Source: Seminavis robusta
Taxonomy: Eukaryota > Bacillariophyta > Bacillariophyceae > Naviculales > Naviculaceae
Assembly: GCA_903772945.1 (NCBI GenBank)
Contig: CAICTM010000267.1
Coordinates: forward strand, 18,707 to 82,706
Length of the DNA: 64,000 nt
Reading direction: 5' to 3'
Shown here: positions 34,546 through 45,837 of the stretch, piece after piece
How the letters are laid out: each line of letters starts with the position of its first letter
Position numbering within the stretch: position 1 is the stretch's first letter
Program-made: the position numbers and the translations under genes
The notes under the pieces: generated by a model
The model's input: only the letters and a program-made list of their open reading frames with translations
Told to the model about the DNA's origin: nothing
The model's database searches: none

Positions 34546-37136
34546 TTAACTCAGCGGAGGTGAGTGCAGTTGTTCAAAGTCTAACCAACTTAAGGGTAGC
34601 CTGGTTCTGTGGTTCCAGTGCTAAGCGACATCTCTACTTGTAGAGTGTTGTCTGAACGTCCCATGATGCTTGCATCGAAGTTAATACCTGGTGGAAATCT
34701 GACTACTAACCTGCCTTATCAATGATGCTACACACAACAATCAACCAAAACCAATACAAACAACAACACATACTGTACAGCAACCTTTCCTAGTCAAATA
34801 TTAATAATAGCATTAAAACTCATAGTAGTGGGATTTCTAGTGGCAATGCCAGCTTCTAATACTTTAATGTTTGTGGTCGTCTTCTAGTTATACCCTAGTA
34901 GTTGTAGTTCATGGTACAAAATGTAGAATCTATGGTGTACCGTAAACGTTCGTTTCATTGCTGGTCCATTGCTACTCCATGGATTGGCGGCAAAAAATTT
35001 TCCTTCACCTGCAAAGCTGGGGATCATGCTGCACAACCCATTGACAGCCTGCATGTGCCCAGGGCTATTGCGGGCCTCCATTGTGTTGCCACGATGGGCC
35101 AGGCCATGGCGAAGAGTTCTGGATGAGGAGCGATGTGGCTCGGTCCTGCGGAACACGACGAGGCCGTACCGTACTCGTTCTGTATGTTGTACGTAGGTCA
35201 CGACGTCACGACACTGTAGTAATTTGTGTTCTAGCGTTCGTGGCTGCCGGTTGCTTGGTCAGACTATGCTTGCACTAAGCGGGCTGCCATTTCTGGCTAC
35301 CGGTACGACTGTACCTCTCGCTAGCTTGATGGATAATAGTCGAGTCTCCTGGTACATGTAGCTAGTGTGGAGTGAGTCAGTCAAGTATCTGCGCAGCGTC
35401 GAAGCCCCAGAATGGCATCAGTGGACTCGACTCGACTCGACTCGACTCCCAGCACGAACACCTGAAGCCTAGCTAGTAGTGCCGCATTCGCCCCGTATTG
35501 AATGCCAGGCTGGCTACCAGTATCTAGCTAGCTATGCGGTCATATTTCAAAGCTTAGTTGCACGAGGAGCGGGTGGCTCTCTACTATTCTGTTGAAGAAG
35601 TCAACACGCAGCCTGTGAGGAAGTCTTCTTTGTATGTAATATAAGCTACTACATGTAGATTCTCTGTGAACGGTTCATCGCCGAATGAAATAAGGTCTGG
35701 TCTTGTCAACCGAGGAGCTACTAGTAGCTTGGTGGTTCACTAGGCAGGTGCCACGATAGTAGGGTAAGCAGGGTAAGGCCAATGGTGCTTCAGCATCGCA
35801 CCGGCCCACCAGCATGGAAGGAGAAGTGACCACGAACCGACCGCGGGAGTCGAGTGGCAGTTGCAGAGCTACTTTTGAGGAAATGACCTTGCCTACCGTG
35901 GTACCGTTACCGGCATCTCAATGCATGTAATGAAGGCTGGCAACGATGCTCTAGCTAGCTGGCAACGATGCTCTAGCTGGCGATGAAAGCTCCTCTCTTC
36001 CAAACTTCCAGGGCATCCAGCAGCAAACCTGCGAAGGAGCTACCAGGTACCGGTACTAGCTAGTTGGATAGGTGGTATTGGATAGCCATTGGGTGGCTCG
36101 ATGATGGCTCATTGAATTATCTCTTGAAACCTTGGAAATGTGGTCGGACAACGGTGCCCGTCCAAGATCCTCTAGATTTTAGATAGATGGTAACTTCCCC
36201 CCGGAATGGTTGCACAAGAATGTGCTTAGATCATCAACTCACTCTGATGAGCAATCTAATGTCTGTTGAACATGGAATCGACATTCTGGAGACATCGATT
36301 GGAACTGAATTTGGCCAGTGGCTTCACTCTCCGCCGAACCACTAACACATTTAGATGCTCAATAAGGAAGTAATCAGATTCAATTAGTGCTCTGTGTCAC
36401 CTCTATTGTCTCTGGAACCGGCACAATCAGATCCTAAAGTCCTAAAGAGCCCCTACGGGTACCAGGTAAAGCCTTCGCTGTACTCGAGAGTTACTGGAGC
36501 CAAAGATAAAGTGTGGAAGAAGCGAGCGCTCTGTTCCAGGAAGTATATTTCCGATTAGCTTCAAGGCATCTCAATGAGTCACGTCTTGATTGTCAGACTG
36601 ATTTAAAGGACAAGAGCTGCACAAGATCCAAAAGTTGCTGGGAAAAGATTTGGAAAATATGGTGAACGGGTTGGAGAGATTACACTGTGAGCCTGCAGTA
36701 GGAATGGCTGTACTATCACTTGTGTTGAAGGTAACGGTATCGTAAGATGGGCTTCGGGAGAGGCGCATGTTTGCAGCTATGATTGGAGGAAGGCATATTT
36801 GCCGAAGTCTACTACATGTGTGAGCCATGTGTGTTTGAGCTGCCTTTGGGGCTGTTCGGCACAGCTCCGTGGATGGTGGAACATAGCGAACAAGAGGAAT
36901 GAAGTCCCAGCGACGAGCACCTAGCTAGCCAGACAACAAACAAAAAAGAAAGCGCCGCGGCAGCTGTGCTCAAAGCACAAAGTCTCTACTGCTATCTACC
37001 ATCAATCTAGTGAAAGAGCCGAGTCGAGTCGAGTGGACAAGCTTGTGTCGACCAGTCTTTACCTTACAAAATACGGTATTAACTACCGGTAACTACCAGC
37101 CGCAGGTATCTAGACTACCGGTGAGCTTGTTGGACA
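34546..37136. other. Intergenic, 2.6 kb
   Basis: No supported gene. It holds (GACTC)5 at 35424-35448, scattered TAGCTAGC, CTACATGTAG and ACCGGTAC palindromes, and a local duplication GGCAACGATGCTCTAGCT near 35939-35980. Confidence 0.5.
35424..35448. repeat. (GACTC)5 microsatellite
   Basis: Five perfect tandem units. A shorter CGAGT run, its complement, lies near 37020-37034. Confidence 0.85.
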
Positions 37137-38970
37137 ATGGAGAGGGTAGCCAACCATGACGGCCGATCATCATTGGTTGGGAGCAACAATAGCTCGAGAC
37201 AGCATCCCAGAAGCAGCAGAGGGAGTAGTAGTTCCATTGCCTGTGCTGGCACTGAAGCATCCAGCAGGAGATATGGCCACAGAGGTGTTGTTACCAATAG
37301 AAGCGTCTTGTCGTCTCAGGAGGAAGGGAGATCAGGACCATACCCCAGCGAAATTCAAATATCCAGGAGAGCACAACATAACCAACAGGAGCGATACTTT
37401 CACGAATCCTCGGAATCTGATCGCAGTGTGGGAAGCACCATGGCTATCAGGAGTTCTTATTCCACTAGCTTGTCCACAGTGTCATCTCTGACTCAAGATA
37501 AGAACACCATCAGCTACAGATACGATCGAGAGGTAAGAACCGAGTAGCTGCTTCAGAAACGGTAGCACCCAAGTTTGATCCCTTGTGCTCATTTATACAA
37601 TGTTTCTGCGTCCACTGCTTTATCTTGATCAGTATCGGGTAGAAGACGAGCCCTACCGCCGGCACCTTGAGCCTTCAGAGTTTGATTTCAGACCATCTGA
37701 CGATAGTAGACGAGGTGCCAGAGTCTTCAAGTTTCGAGCTGAAGATCTAGGCTTTGATACCCGTTTTATCAGAGGAGAAATGCCCCCTTCATCCAGGTCA
37801 TATGATGGAGAGTATAGATCCCGACCTTCACACTCAAGAAGAGGTTACTCTGCTTTAGAAGACCGCCATCATAGTATGAACCGCGGGAGAACGAGATCTT
37901 ACAACGACGACGAGAGGCATGGATACTATGACGACCGAAGTTACACAAGGGAGGACCGCCATGGCTACTGCGATAGCAACGTTAGTAGAGCATCTGAACC
38001 ACCTCGTTACCGCTATCCGAGCCGCCCCATATCGGCTCCTCTTTGGCTGGTAGATGAAATCTTGGAACCAACTTCTCGGCATAGCCACAGGTCGCAATTG
38101 CCATTGCCACATCAGTCTACCCATTCCAGCAGGTCCGCCAACACTGGTGCCCCGGCTGAAGACATGTACCGTACCGCTCGCAGTGCAATGCCTGAACCAT
38201 GGGATGAACTGGAACGAAGCGTGCTTGGACCACAGCTTCGTTTTGAAAGTGATCTCCCGTGTTTGCAGCAAGTTTCTCGGCAACTCCCAAACCAATCTCG
38301 ACCAGGAGCCCACCACATGGCGGGGCCTCCACCGGAGTACAATCAGTACGGCGACTTTGATGACAATGAGAGCTATCCTCCTAAATGGGAGAAGTTACCT
38401 GCACCTGGCCACCATGTCACAGATGTCCAAGCCTTCCCTGGAAGTGGCTTTGCAAAAATGGGTTGCAGTCGTTCGTCCTCGTCATCAACCAAGGGGTCCT
38501 ACCTGAACACCAAGCCTCCTGCTGCCAGGGCCGCAACGCCACCCCCTGCAAACCAGTCGCAGCAGGTCAGCAAAGAGACCCAAAAGGCATTCCCCAAGGG
38601 CCAATACACGGTGTGTCCATCGTCTTCAGAAGCTCAAGCCGACACCAAGGCCGTTATGGTCGAAATCACACCCGGTGTCAAGGAGCGCCTTCGACGGGCC
38701 GATGAGACCCGCGAGGCAGTTGCCAATGATTTCTTCACTCCGGTTTCTTGTCGATCTTGCTCCAAGTATCTCTTCTGCACAGCAGATCTAAAGTACTTTG
38801 CATGCCCCAAGTGCGAATGCATCAGCTCGTTGGAAAACGATGATCGATTTGAAGGGCGCCCGATTGAACGGCATGGGCTAGGCGTTGGCTTCACTGTAGA
38901 CACTCTCTTTCGAATGCAGCAAGAGTTGTCAGTCGAGGACCCCTCGTCTTGTGACGAGCAGTCCAAGTAG
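37137..38970 (+). CDS. Arg/Ser-rich protein with C-terminal zinc-ribbon-like motif
   Basis: Exons 37137-37532 and 37633-38970 join YRYDRE|YRVEDEP in phase 0, giving 577 residues. The ATG follows GGACA. Most of the chain is disordered: Ser/Arg/Tyr-rich with many SRR, RHH and RSY words in the first 300 residues, then Pro/Gln-rich. Near the C-terminus a folded unit appears: a charged helix (KERLRRADETREAVANDFF), then PVSCRSCSKYL and FACPKCEC, a CxxC...CxxC pair spaced about 19 residues that would bind one zinc ion. After it comes GLGVGFTVDTLFRMQQEL. The family is not recognised. The motif resembles small zinc ribbons that mediate protein or nucleic-acid contacts (inference). Confidence 0.78.
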
Positions 38971-39360
38971 TTGTACAGATAACAAGAGAGCAATGTTTTC
39001 TGGATGTCTTTTGCGCAGCCGAAGAAAAGAGAGGACACTATCTAGTAGACTACGTACCATATCAGGGCTCTACCAAGCGCTTTCGCCGGGTGGGTCACGG
39101 TGCGAAAGACGTTGGTTCCTTCTCCAGCAAAAGGCTGAATTTTGTCACGAGTGTCCGTGACTGTCACCCTCTCTGCTTGTGGAACTCAACTTCACACACG
39201 TTCTTCACTCGTCCTCAAAGGCGCTCTTGTCCTTCCTCTGTGAACAAACGCTGTTTCTTCACCATTTGTACGTCCGTCCACTGGAACTGTGGACCACAAC
39301 GAGATTTCGTTTGGCAAGGCCGCACCATTCATCACTCTTGATCATCTTTCGACGACGAAC
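38971..39360. other. Intergenic
   Basis: Short tandem-gene spacer. The frame of the downstream gene is open from 39289 but begins with GTG, and I see no conserved extension. Nothing else noted. Confidence 0.4.
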
Positions 39361-40782
39361 ATGGAGTCCTCAACTTCCTCCCGGCGGCTAGCAACGGCTA
39401 GTCGAATTCTACAACAAGATGGAAGTGACGTTGCTCCTGTCTCGGAGACACGTAGCCTCGGTGGTCAGAAGGAATTAGACCAACTACAAGCCTTGAGAAT
39501 TCGATTCGCGGTCTTCCCTATCCCAGCCGAGATAGCCACGAATCAGTTGCTCGCGATAGTGGAGAAGAATGCTGCTACTTTCAACACTCACAGCCAGTTG
39601 CCGCTACGCTTGCACTCAAATGAGATGACGGCGATTCTTTTGGAGATCCTCAAGTGCGAGCGGTACATTGTATATTACGGCAACGTCGTCTCATACAGTC
39701 CCACTGGTATGCTCCTTGTGGAATGGCTTGTCAACAACGGAGCCACCATTCCGAGGTCTGACGAACCCCAAGTTGCTCGGATGCTGAACTTCCATTTGCA
39801 GGCAACGCCCACCAGTACGTCCACGACTACCTTGATCAAGCTCCATCAACGTTGCCATGAGAGTTTCCTTCGGTGGGGCATTCTCTCTGCGTACAGCGGA
39901 GTTGTCGCTGAACAGTTCACTGTTACGGAAAACAGCACCGTGCAGCGGCTTTCGATGCTCAACTATAACGTTTGGAGCAATTCCTACTTTGCTGGACCGC
40001 CCTCCTTTTCCAAGCTGCATGCTCAAGGGCCCCCTCTCAAGACGACGGCTTTCACCGTAACGTCTGAGATGAAATCGATTTCAACCCTGGCGTACGTGAA
40101 TGGTATCCAGAAGTCACTTATGGCTTCGTTACGAGAAGCTGGCAATCTTCAGCGATGTTCTCGATTTCTCGGTAACCAAAATCGAGCAACGCTGGACTCA
40201 ATCCTCTTCGAAACGCTGAAGTGTGAACGGCAAGTGACAACCTCGAATGACACCTATATCATTTGCTACGATAAAGAGGCCACGACTCTGATCAAAAGAT
40301 TGCTCGACAGCGGCGCCAAAGTGCCTACGGCTAATCAGGCTGCGTTGAAAGATTTGTTCGAAGTCACGGTGAAGCGTGGACACCAAAACCCCGTTTCTAC
40401 CAACCTTCTTCGAAGCAACTTTGTCGACTTTTTTCGGTGGGGTCTGTTCAAGGATCGTCGTCTGTTCCCGCTTAGCGAGCTATTCCAGCTTGTCAAGGAC
40501 GAACGCTGGAATGTAGACCCGCTTCAGATGGCCCTTCGATTTGTTGCCGATTTACCCTCCGACATAGGAAACAACGTGCGCCTCATCGAAAGGATCTGCG
40601 CCGACCGCGGACACGATGACAGTAACCCTCCTGGTGTTCCCCAAAGAGGTCGCCCTGCCTTTCCTCCTGCCACCCTACGTGTAGGTTTTGGCGAACATGA
40701 ACATGGTTTATTTGGTGGAAACCCATTTTTCTTTCGGTCAATCCCATCCGCTACAATCCCATCCGCAGCAAGAAACCTTTGA
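39361..40782 (+). CDS. Protein with an internal duplication, unknown function
   Basis: Single exon, 473 residues, starting at ATG 39361. Two halves resemble each other. The first has ILLEILKCERYIVYYGN, then a 20-residue helix ending LVNNGATIP, then ESFLRWGIL. The second has ILFETLKCERQVTTSND, then LLDSGAKVP, then FVDFFRWGLF. Between the halves lies NVWSNSYFAGPPSF. The order (LKCER strand, leucine-rich helix, G-A-x-x-P turn, RWG helix) suggests a repeated alpha/beta or ankyrin-like module. No known domain is recognised. The C-terminus, from about 420, is Pro/Gly/Phe-rich. Confidence 0.7.
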   Translation: MESSTSSRRLATASRILQQDGSDVAPVSETRSLGGQKELDQLQALRIRFAVFPIPAEIATNQLLAIVEKNAATFNTHSQLPLRLHSNEMTAILLEILKCERYIVYYGNVVSYSPTGMLLVEWLVNNGATIPRSDEPQVARMLNFHLQATPTSTSTTTLIKLHQRCHESFLRWGILSAYSGVVAEQFTVTENSTVQRLSMLNYNVWSNSYFAGPPSFSKLHAQGPPLKTTAFTVTSEMKSISTLAYVNGIQKSLMASLREAGNLQRCSRFLGNQNRATLDSILFETLKCERQVTTSNDTYIICYDKEATTLIKRLLDSGAKVPTANQAALKDLFEVTVKRGHQNPVSTNLLRSNFVDFFRWGLFKDRRLFPLSELFQLVKDERWNVDPLQMALRFVADLPSDIGNNVRLIERICADRGHDDSNPPGVPQRGRPAFPPATLRVGFGEHEHGLFGGNPFFFRSIPSATIPSAARNL

Positions 40783-42058
40783 ACCCTTCCAGCGCCTTTG
40801 AACCGCATTCGGAAGCGCCGCTTGAAGAGTACCGTACCCGTGGGCTTTGGAAATCTCCGGGAAACGATCGGACTCTCTAGCAAAGAATAGACTTACTGGA
40901 ATGCGGTGCCGCATCTGGGAGGCGAGATCTAGACAGCAGTTTACCTGTACTCGTATCCGTGGATCAAGAAACTCCGAAGCAAGTTTGGTACGGAAACCAA
41001 AATCCCAGGCATGTATCTCTTGCACCACCTTGTTGTCGGGATTGAATCTTTCAAAGGTGCTTGTCAATTGGTGAAGCGGTGCAAGGCCCAACGTAGCGAA
41101 AACTCTAATGACAGTCAATCCAGGGTACCAGGCAATCGTCATACTACATGTACCAAGTAGCAACATCAATGCATCTATGGCGGCTACCGGTATTTACTGG
41201 TCATTCTCTACTATGGATACTAGAGCTAGCTACCCAGCACTTCAATACTGTGGATTACAGCATTTCCCTTTGCAGCACGCAAAAATGGGTCAGCTGGAGG
41301 CGTCAAGGTGAATGAACAGATGAACTCTGCAACTGCGTTGCGGAAGTGGGTGGATTTTGTAGCTGTGGAGTTTGTATTTTCTTTGAAATTGTGAGGACAC
41401 GCAGCTGCTTTATGATGTTGCCCATCTGCTTGAAACGTGGATACAAATCCAAGAACTCCAGACTCCCAGCTGGTCTACATGACGTTGCCTTTTTCTGTTT
41501 CCAAACTGCCTCACAATTTCAATGCCACGTCGGTTTTTCTTTCTCCGTTGAGGAGACGCGGTGTGCCTCTCTCTCCCACTCTCTGATGATGAAGAAGAGT
41601 GCAACTGCACACATTGTCTCTGACGGCCAGTTGACAAGAGATATGATATCGTCCATGATTTCCCGGGAATGTCTGAGTTGAGTCGAAAAATTAATGTCAA
41701 CGTGTGAGAACTCCGAAGACGAAAATTTGCGTTCTGGCCCTTTGCAAAGTGCCGAGCCTTCCTTTACCTTTGGTTGCTTGTACCGTACAGTGCTGTATGG
41801 TATACACGTGCACCCATCACATACACTACCACCACCTCGACGACGACAAAACCACGAAACTGCAGTCGTACGGTCCGGATTGCATTGAATTTGCAACAGT
41901 GGAGTCGAGTTGTTTCGGTTCATCAAGCACCGCTTATGCCAAAGAGAGGAGGGAGTGAGGTATGTCCAGGATGTAGTCACAAAATCGAAACGACCTCAAC
42001 CGGAACCAACAGTCTACATTGCACCTATCTGCTCTGAGTCCATATTCTTATCTCCATC
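40783..42058. other. Intergenic, 1.3 kb
   Basis: Short frames on both strands show no protein-like pattern and include palindromic TACATGTA and ACCGGTA words. No gene supported. Confidence 0.45.
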
Positions 42059-42987
42059 ATGGTGTTGACAACAAATGAAGTTATCAGTGATGTCTTGGCG
42101 GCAGCAGGAACAGGTAAGACTGCAGAACTCTAAACTAGTCCGGAAGCAATGCATCCATCTATAGTACTAACTAACTTGACTTTTTTCGTCTCGACATGAC
42201 AGCCTTTTGTGTTGCCCCCGCCATCAGCATTTTGGATCAAGCCATTGTGCAGAATGCATCTGGTACCAAGTCTTTGGGAGCCAGTCTCAAAGATTCCGTC
42301 GCATCCATGGTGAGGCGACCGGCTACCTTTGTCCGCTCGCCGGCTTTTTTGCTCCTGTGGGGAGTGTACGGTGGTACCTATGTGGCGGTCAACCTGGCCA
42401 CCTCGGTGTGCGACAAAGCCAACGCCACTGATCACGAGCGACACATGGTCAAGTTTCTGGGAGTCTCGACGGTCAATATTGGATTGAATGTGAGCAAGGA
42501 CAAAGTCTTTGCCAAGATGTTTGGACAAGGCACACCTCGACCGGTTCCCATGAAATCGATTGGGACATTTGCCTTGCGAGACTCCATGACGGTCTTTGCC
42601 TCGTTCAACTTGGCACCCGTGGTGGCAGAATCACTGGCCGGTGCCGAAGTGGCAGGAGCCCGCACGGTGGCACAATTGTTCTGCCCCGTGGCCATGCAAT
42701 GGCTTAGTGCCCCACTGCACTTGTTGGGATTGAACTGGTACAATCAACCAACCGTGGCATCTAGTGGGGAACGTCGCTCCTTTATTCAAAAAGAGTACTT
42801 TACCACGGCATTGGCTCGAAGTGCCCGCATCTTTCCTGCCTTTGGAGTGGCACCATTGATCAATGCACCCTTTCGCAAATTTGCCAAGAGCATCTTCTGT
42901 GACACTGCTGATTTCGAGACACGACTTCCAGTGCCAGTGGCGGCAGCTACCGGTACCACGGCTTTGGCAACTTCAGCTAGACGATAG
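42059..42987 (+). CDS. Conserved-looking multi-pass membrane protein
   Basis: Two exons, 42059-42113 and 42203-42987, join across an 89-base GTAAGA...CAG intron. Exon 1 encodes MVLTTNEVISDVLAAAG and the joined product is 279 residues. An intronless start exists at 42196, but its ATG overlaps the acceptor and it loses the N-terminal helix. Several amphipathic or hydrophobic helices are visible (SPAFLLLWGVYGGTYVAVN, FASFNLAPVVAESLAG, FCPVAMQWLSAPLHLLG), with Gly and Pro spacing like six-helix organelle membrane proteins. There is a basic PATFVR segment and a PMKSIGTFALRDS motif. There is no mitochondrial-carrier PxD/ExxK/R signature, so I do not place it in SLC25. Location and function are unknown. 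Confidence 0.72.
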
Positions 42988-43768
42988 CAACAGTTAGCCC
43001 AAAGCTACAAGGCGTGTACATACATAAGCAATGAATCAAACCAATCTACAGAAGAACACACAATCTGCACTCAAAACACTGTACAAGCAAACATGACAAT
43101 ATGCGCAAGCTGATACCGGTAGGCTGCGAGACGGTTTCAGATAGGATTAATTAAAGAACACATAAAGCAAACGCACAATGGAAATCCACTGTCAGTCACA
43201 CTGTGTAGCCTATCTATCTTCACCTTGCTAACAATATTGGGCAATCCGTCTCCAGCCTCCCTCACACCTTGTGCGCAGCTATCTTTCCGTATACTGTATT
43301 GGGCCTCGGCCTCTAGTAGCTTCAGTCAACTTTCCAGCTAAGGAATGTTGGGCGGGCCAACGGGCCTCTGCTCTTAGAAGGAGCCATCTCGAACCCCACG
43401 GCTTGAATCCTTCTCTTATCCATTTCCAAACCCCAGTTTGGTTTCTGCAATGGCAGCGCTTGGCCCTTCTCATCACTCATTTGAAGGCAAGCACAAACCG
43501 AAATCCGCTCCTGGATTCAGAGCCCCAACTTCTTGAAGCAAGGGTCACCCTCGTCAGAGAAAAGTGATGAGACGTTGAGACGTGTGTGCATCTGCGGTGT
43601 TCTCAATAGCTTTTCAATACTGACGTCAGTCACCTCGTTCAGGAACATCAATAACCAAGGTGCGCCACGCTCAAAAGCAAACGGCACCTCTTCGTGTTCT
43701 GATGATGGACCTCCTCTGTTGTCACAAAACACAACGAGAAACAAAGATATCAAAGCTTCTTTGATCGG
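42988..43768. other. Intergenic with CRE palindrome
   Basis: 781 bases between tandem genes. Apart from the CRE at 43619-43630 nothing is recognised. Confidence 0.5.
43619..43630. promoter_or_regulatory. CRE palindrome ACTGACGTCAGT
   Basis: A perfect 12-base palindrome with a TGACGTCA core, 139 bases upstream of the acetyltransferase ATG. This is the second such site in the window (see 15160). bZIP binding is an inference. Confidence 0.45.
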
Positions 43769-44356
43769 ATGCACTTGCTTACTAAAGGAGCATTGTTTCT
43801 TGGATTGTTGATTACAGTAGAGTCGTTTGGATTAGAACCCCCAAAGATGAGCAGCAGTGATTTGAAGATTCGCAACGTTGAGAAGAGTGACATCGAGCAC
43901 CTCAAGACCGTCATTGATACGAGTGACCTTTTCCCATCGGAAATGCTGGATGAGATGATCGCTGGCTATTTCAAAGGAGAAGAAAGTTGTATCTGGTTGA
44001 CGGGAGACGATTCTGAAAAGCCGAGAGCAGTGGCTTACTGTGCTCCTGAAAAGATGACCGAAGGGACCTGGAATCTGTATTTGATTGCCGTCCACGATAG
44101 CTTGCAAGGTACGGGCATTGGAACCAAGATCATTGAGCACTTGGAGGAGAAACTCGTTTCAGAGAAGGAAGCCAGGATCTTGTTGGTGGAGACTTCGGGG
44201 TCTTCAGAGTTTGAAAAGACACGCAAGTTCTACGAGAATCGCGGATTTGTGGAAGAGGCCAGGATTAGAGAATACTATCAGGCAGGAGAAGACAAGATTG
44301 TCTTTTGGAAGAAACTCAACAAACCAGCTGATACCACGACGAACGAATCAAACTAA
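43769..44356 (+). CDS. GNAT-family N-acetyltransferase, possibly plastid-targeted
   Basis: Single exon, 195 residues. The leader MHLLTKGALFLGLLITVESFGL is a signal peptide followed by an S-F-G junction, similar to the diatom plastid pre-sequence where Phe starts the transit peptide. The GNAT fold is clear: a first strand (LKIRNVEKSDIEHL), strand 4 plus motif A (LYLIAVHDSLQGTGIGTKII, with QGTGIG as the acetyl-CoA pyrophosphate loop), and motif B with ARILLVETSGS, FYENRGFVEEARI and a final REYY...DKIVFWKKL. Such single-domain enzymes acetylate amines, peptides or metabolites. The substrate cannot be read from sequence. An alternative start at the second Met, 43847, would give a cytosolic form. 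Confidence 0.85.
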   Translation: MHLLTKGALFLGLLITVESFGLEPPKMSSSDLKIRNVEKSDIEHLKTVIDTSDLFPSEMLDEMIAGYFKGEESCIWLTGDDSEKPRAVAYCAPEKMTEGTWNLYLIAVHDSLQGTGIGTKIIEHLEEKLVSEKEARILLVETSGSSEFEKTRKFYENRGFVEEARIREYYQAGEDKIVFWKKLNKPADTTTNESN

Positions 44357-44856
44357 GGTCCTGTATCAAGGGGAGTTTGTTTTGCAGATCTGGCAAGGAA
44401 GTAAAAAGCTGTTCTTGACCCTTTCCTCTTGTTTGCTTGTTTGACCATCAAACAAGCATCCACACCAGTCATGAAAGTCCCTCAGTCCCACCTCCCTGAA
44501 TGGGTGGTGGTGGATGGTTTCTGCTCCTGGAGGACACGACCACGGCGCGACTTTGGAATCCTCGGATGTCAAATGTGGACCGCTGGACCAACCCTCCTGG
44601 ATTGATGGTTGGTCGGTTTTATGCCAATAAAGTAAACCCGCAACGTAACGAAGCACTATTACTATTTAGACAAATATAGAAGCACCACTGGAAATGGCTG
44701 CCGGGTGGGTCCCTTTTAGCTTCATTGTCCCCATGGCGCAATGATTGAAGCGCTTTGGAGCTACCTGTACAGTAATCGCTTGCGCCATGCCTTTGCATAA
44801 TCTGACAACCAAACAGGATAGATAAATCAGATTTATTGAATAACGGATTAGTGTTG
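44357..44856. other. Intergenic, convergent gene ends
   Basis: Contains an AATAAA-like word near 44626 downstream of the acetyltransferase. No gene recognised. Confidence 0.45.
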
Positions 44857-45234
44857 TTAGATGTCCAGTTGAGGATAGACCAGCATATCCTTGAGGCCGC
44901 CTCCATTCAAGACTTTGGTGTATCCTTGCTTCTCCAGGGTAATCTTGGCTCGGTTGGCACGAGCTCCACTGGCACAGTAGACAATCACAGTGGCATTCTT
45001 GTCTTTTACGAATTGACTGGGATCAGTTTCTAGAGCAGGGCACTGAGTTCGGCTGCACCCAGTCTTGGTCCAATGGACAGAGTCAGGAGTCTCCAACTTG
45101 GCCTCTGCTATCTCGTCTTCGGTCCTCACATCCAAAACTACCGTGCCGGGTCTTGCCAACGCGTCCACTATCTCTTTGGGGGAGGCAAAGTCGTTCATCT
45201 GAGCGCGAGTTTCATAGTCAGGTGCCAAGGACAT
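44857..45234 (-). CDS. Single-domain rhodanese-like sulfurtransferase
   Basis: Single exon, 125 residues, the normal size of a one-domain rhodanese. The fold markers are GTVVLDVRTEDE (first strand with the CH2A-like DVR), a strand before VHWTKTG, then VIVYCASGARANRAK, where the Cys opens the six-residue active loop CASGAR, and the terminal GYTKVLNGGGLKDM. The loop carries the sulfur as a persulfide and delivers it to acceptors. Two extra Cys (CSRTQC) lie in the middle and could be redox-active. No targeting leader is evident, so cytosolic location is likely. It could also act in a DUF442-like sulfide pathway. Confidence 0.85.
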   Translation of the reverse strand: MSLAPDYETRAQMNDFASPKEIVDALARPGTVVLDVRTEDEIAEAKLETPDSVHWTKTGCSRTQCPALETDPSQFVKDKNATVIVYCASGARANRAKITLEKQGYTKVLNGGGLKDMLVYPQLDI

Positions 45235-45837
45235 GATGCTGCTGATTTTTACGTTGCTGGGGTTTCTGTTGTTGTGGCTTGGTGTTTTCTTGGTTTGAGT
45301 TGCTAAATTTGTGAGGTTTGCTAGTTTGCGCTTTTGCCTTCGCTTCGCAGCGGATGTGTCGGCCGTTCGGAGAAACCCAAATTTTCCGTTTCTCCGCCCG
45401 AACCGAAAATCACGCCCAGTGGGCCGCCTCCTTTGCGCATTCCGTAGAATAGCCTGTGTTGGATGGACGGACTATTTTTAGCCAGCGGTACGGCTCCAGA
45501 GGTAAAAGCATCAAAGCCAGGAGGGGGATTGGGAGAGGAAAGTGGGCCAAGGTTTGGTACGGACGGTAGGACTCGAGGGATCTGGTTTTGGGACGACAAG
45601 GTTTCAAATTTCCTACCAATCCTTGGCTTGGTGAGCTGGGCCTTAGCTGATATGCGGTGCCATGATGTGAAAAGTGATAAAACAACAAAGATCAATCATA
45701 GTAATATAGTTATAGTTATAGAATGGACAAACAGATCGTATGATTATGCTCTTGTGTGATATTAAACTTTGCGTGAGGGCAACGATGTTGCCGGGTTCTG
45801 AAGGTGCTTTCTAGCCTTATCTAGCCAAAGCATCAAT
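45235..45837. other. Intergenic
   Basis: Between the rhodanese start and the phosphatase 3' end. Opposed short frames overlap here without protein-like composition. Nothing recognised. Confidence 0.45.

Noticed and set aside
40738-41169. Minus-strand 143-residue frame overlapping the end of the duplicated-module gene
   Set aside because: It covers intergenic palindromic words, overlaps a better plus-strand gene, and has no recognisable motif.
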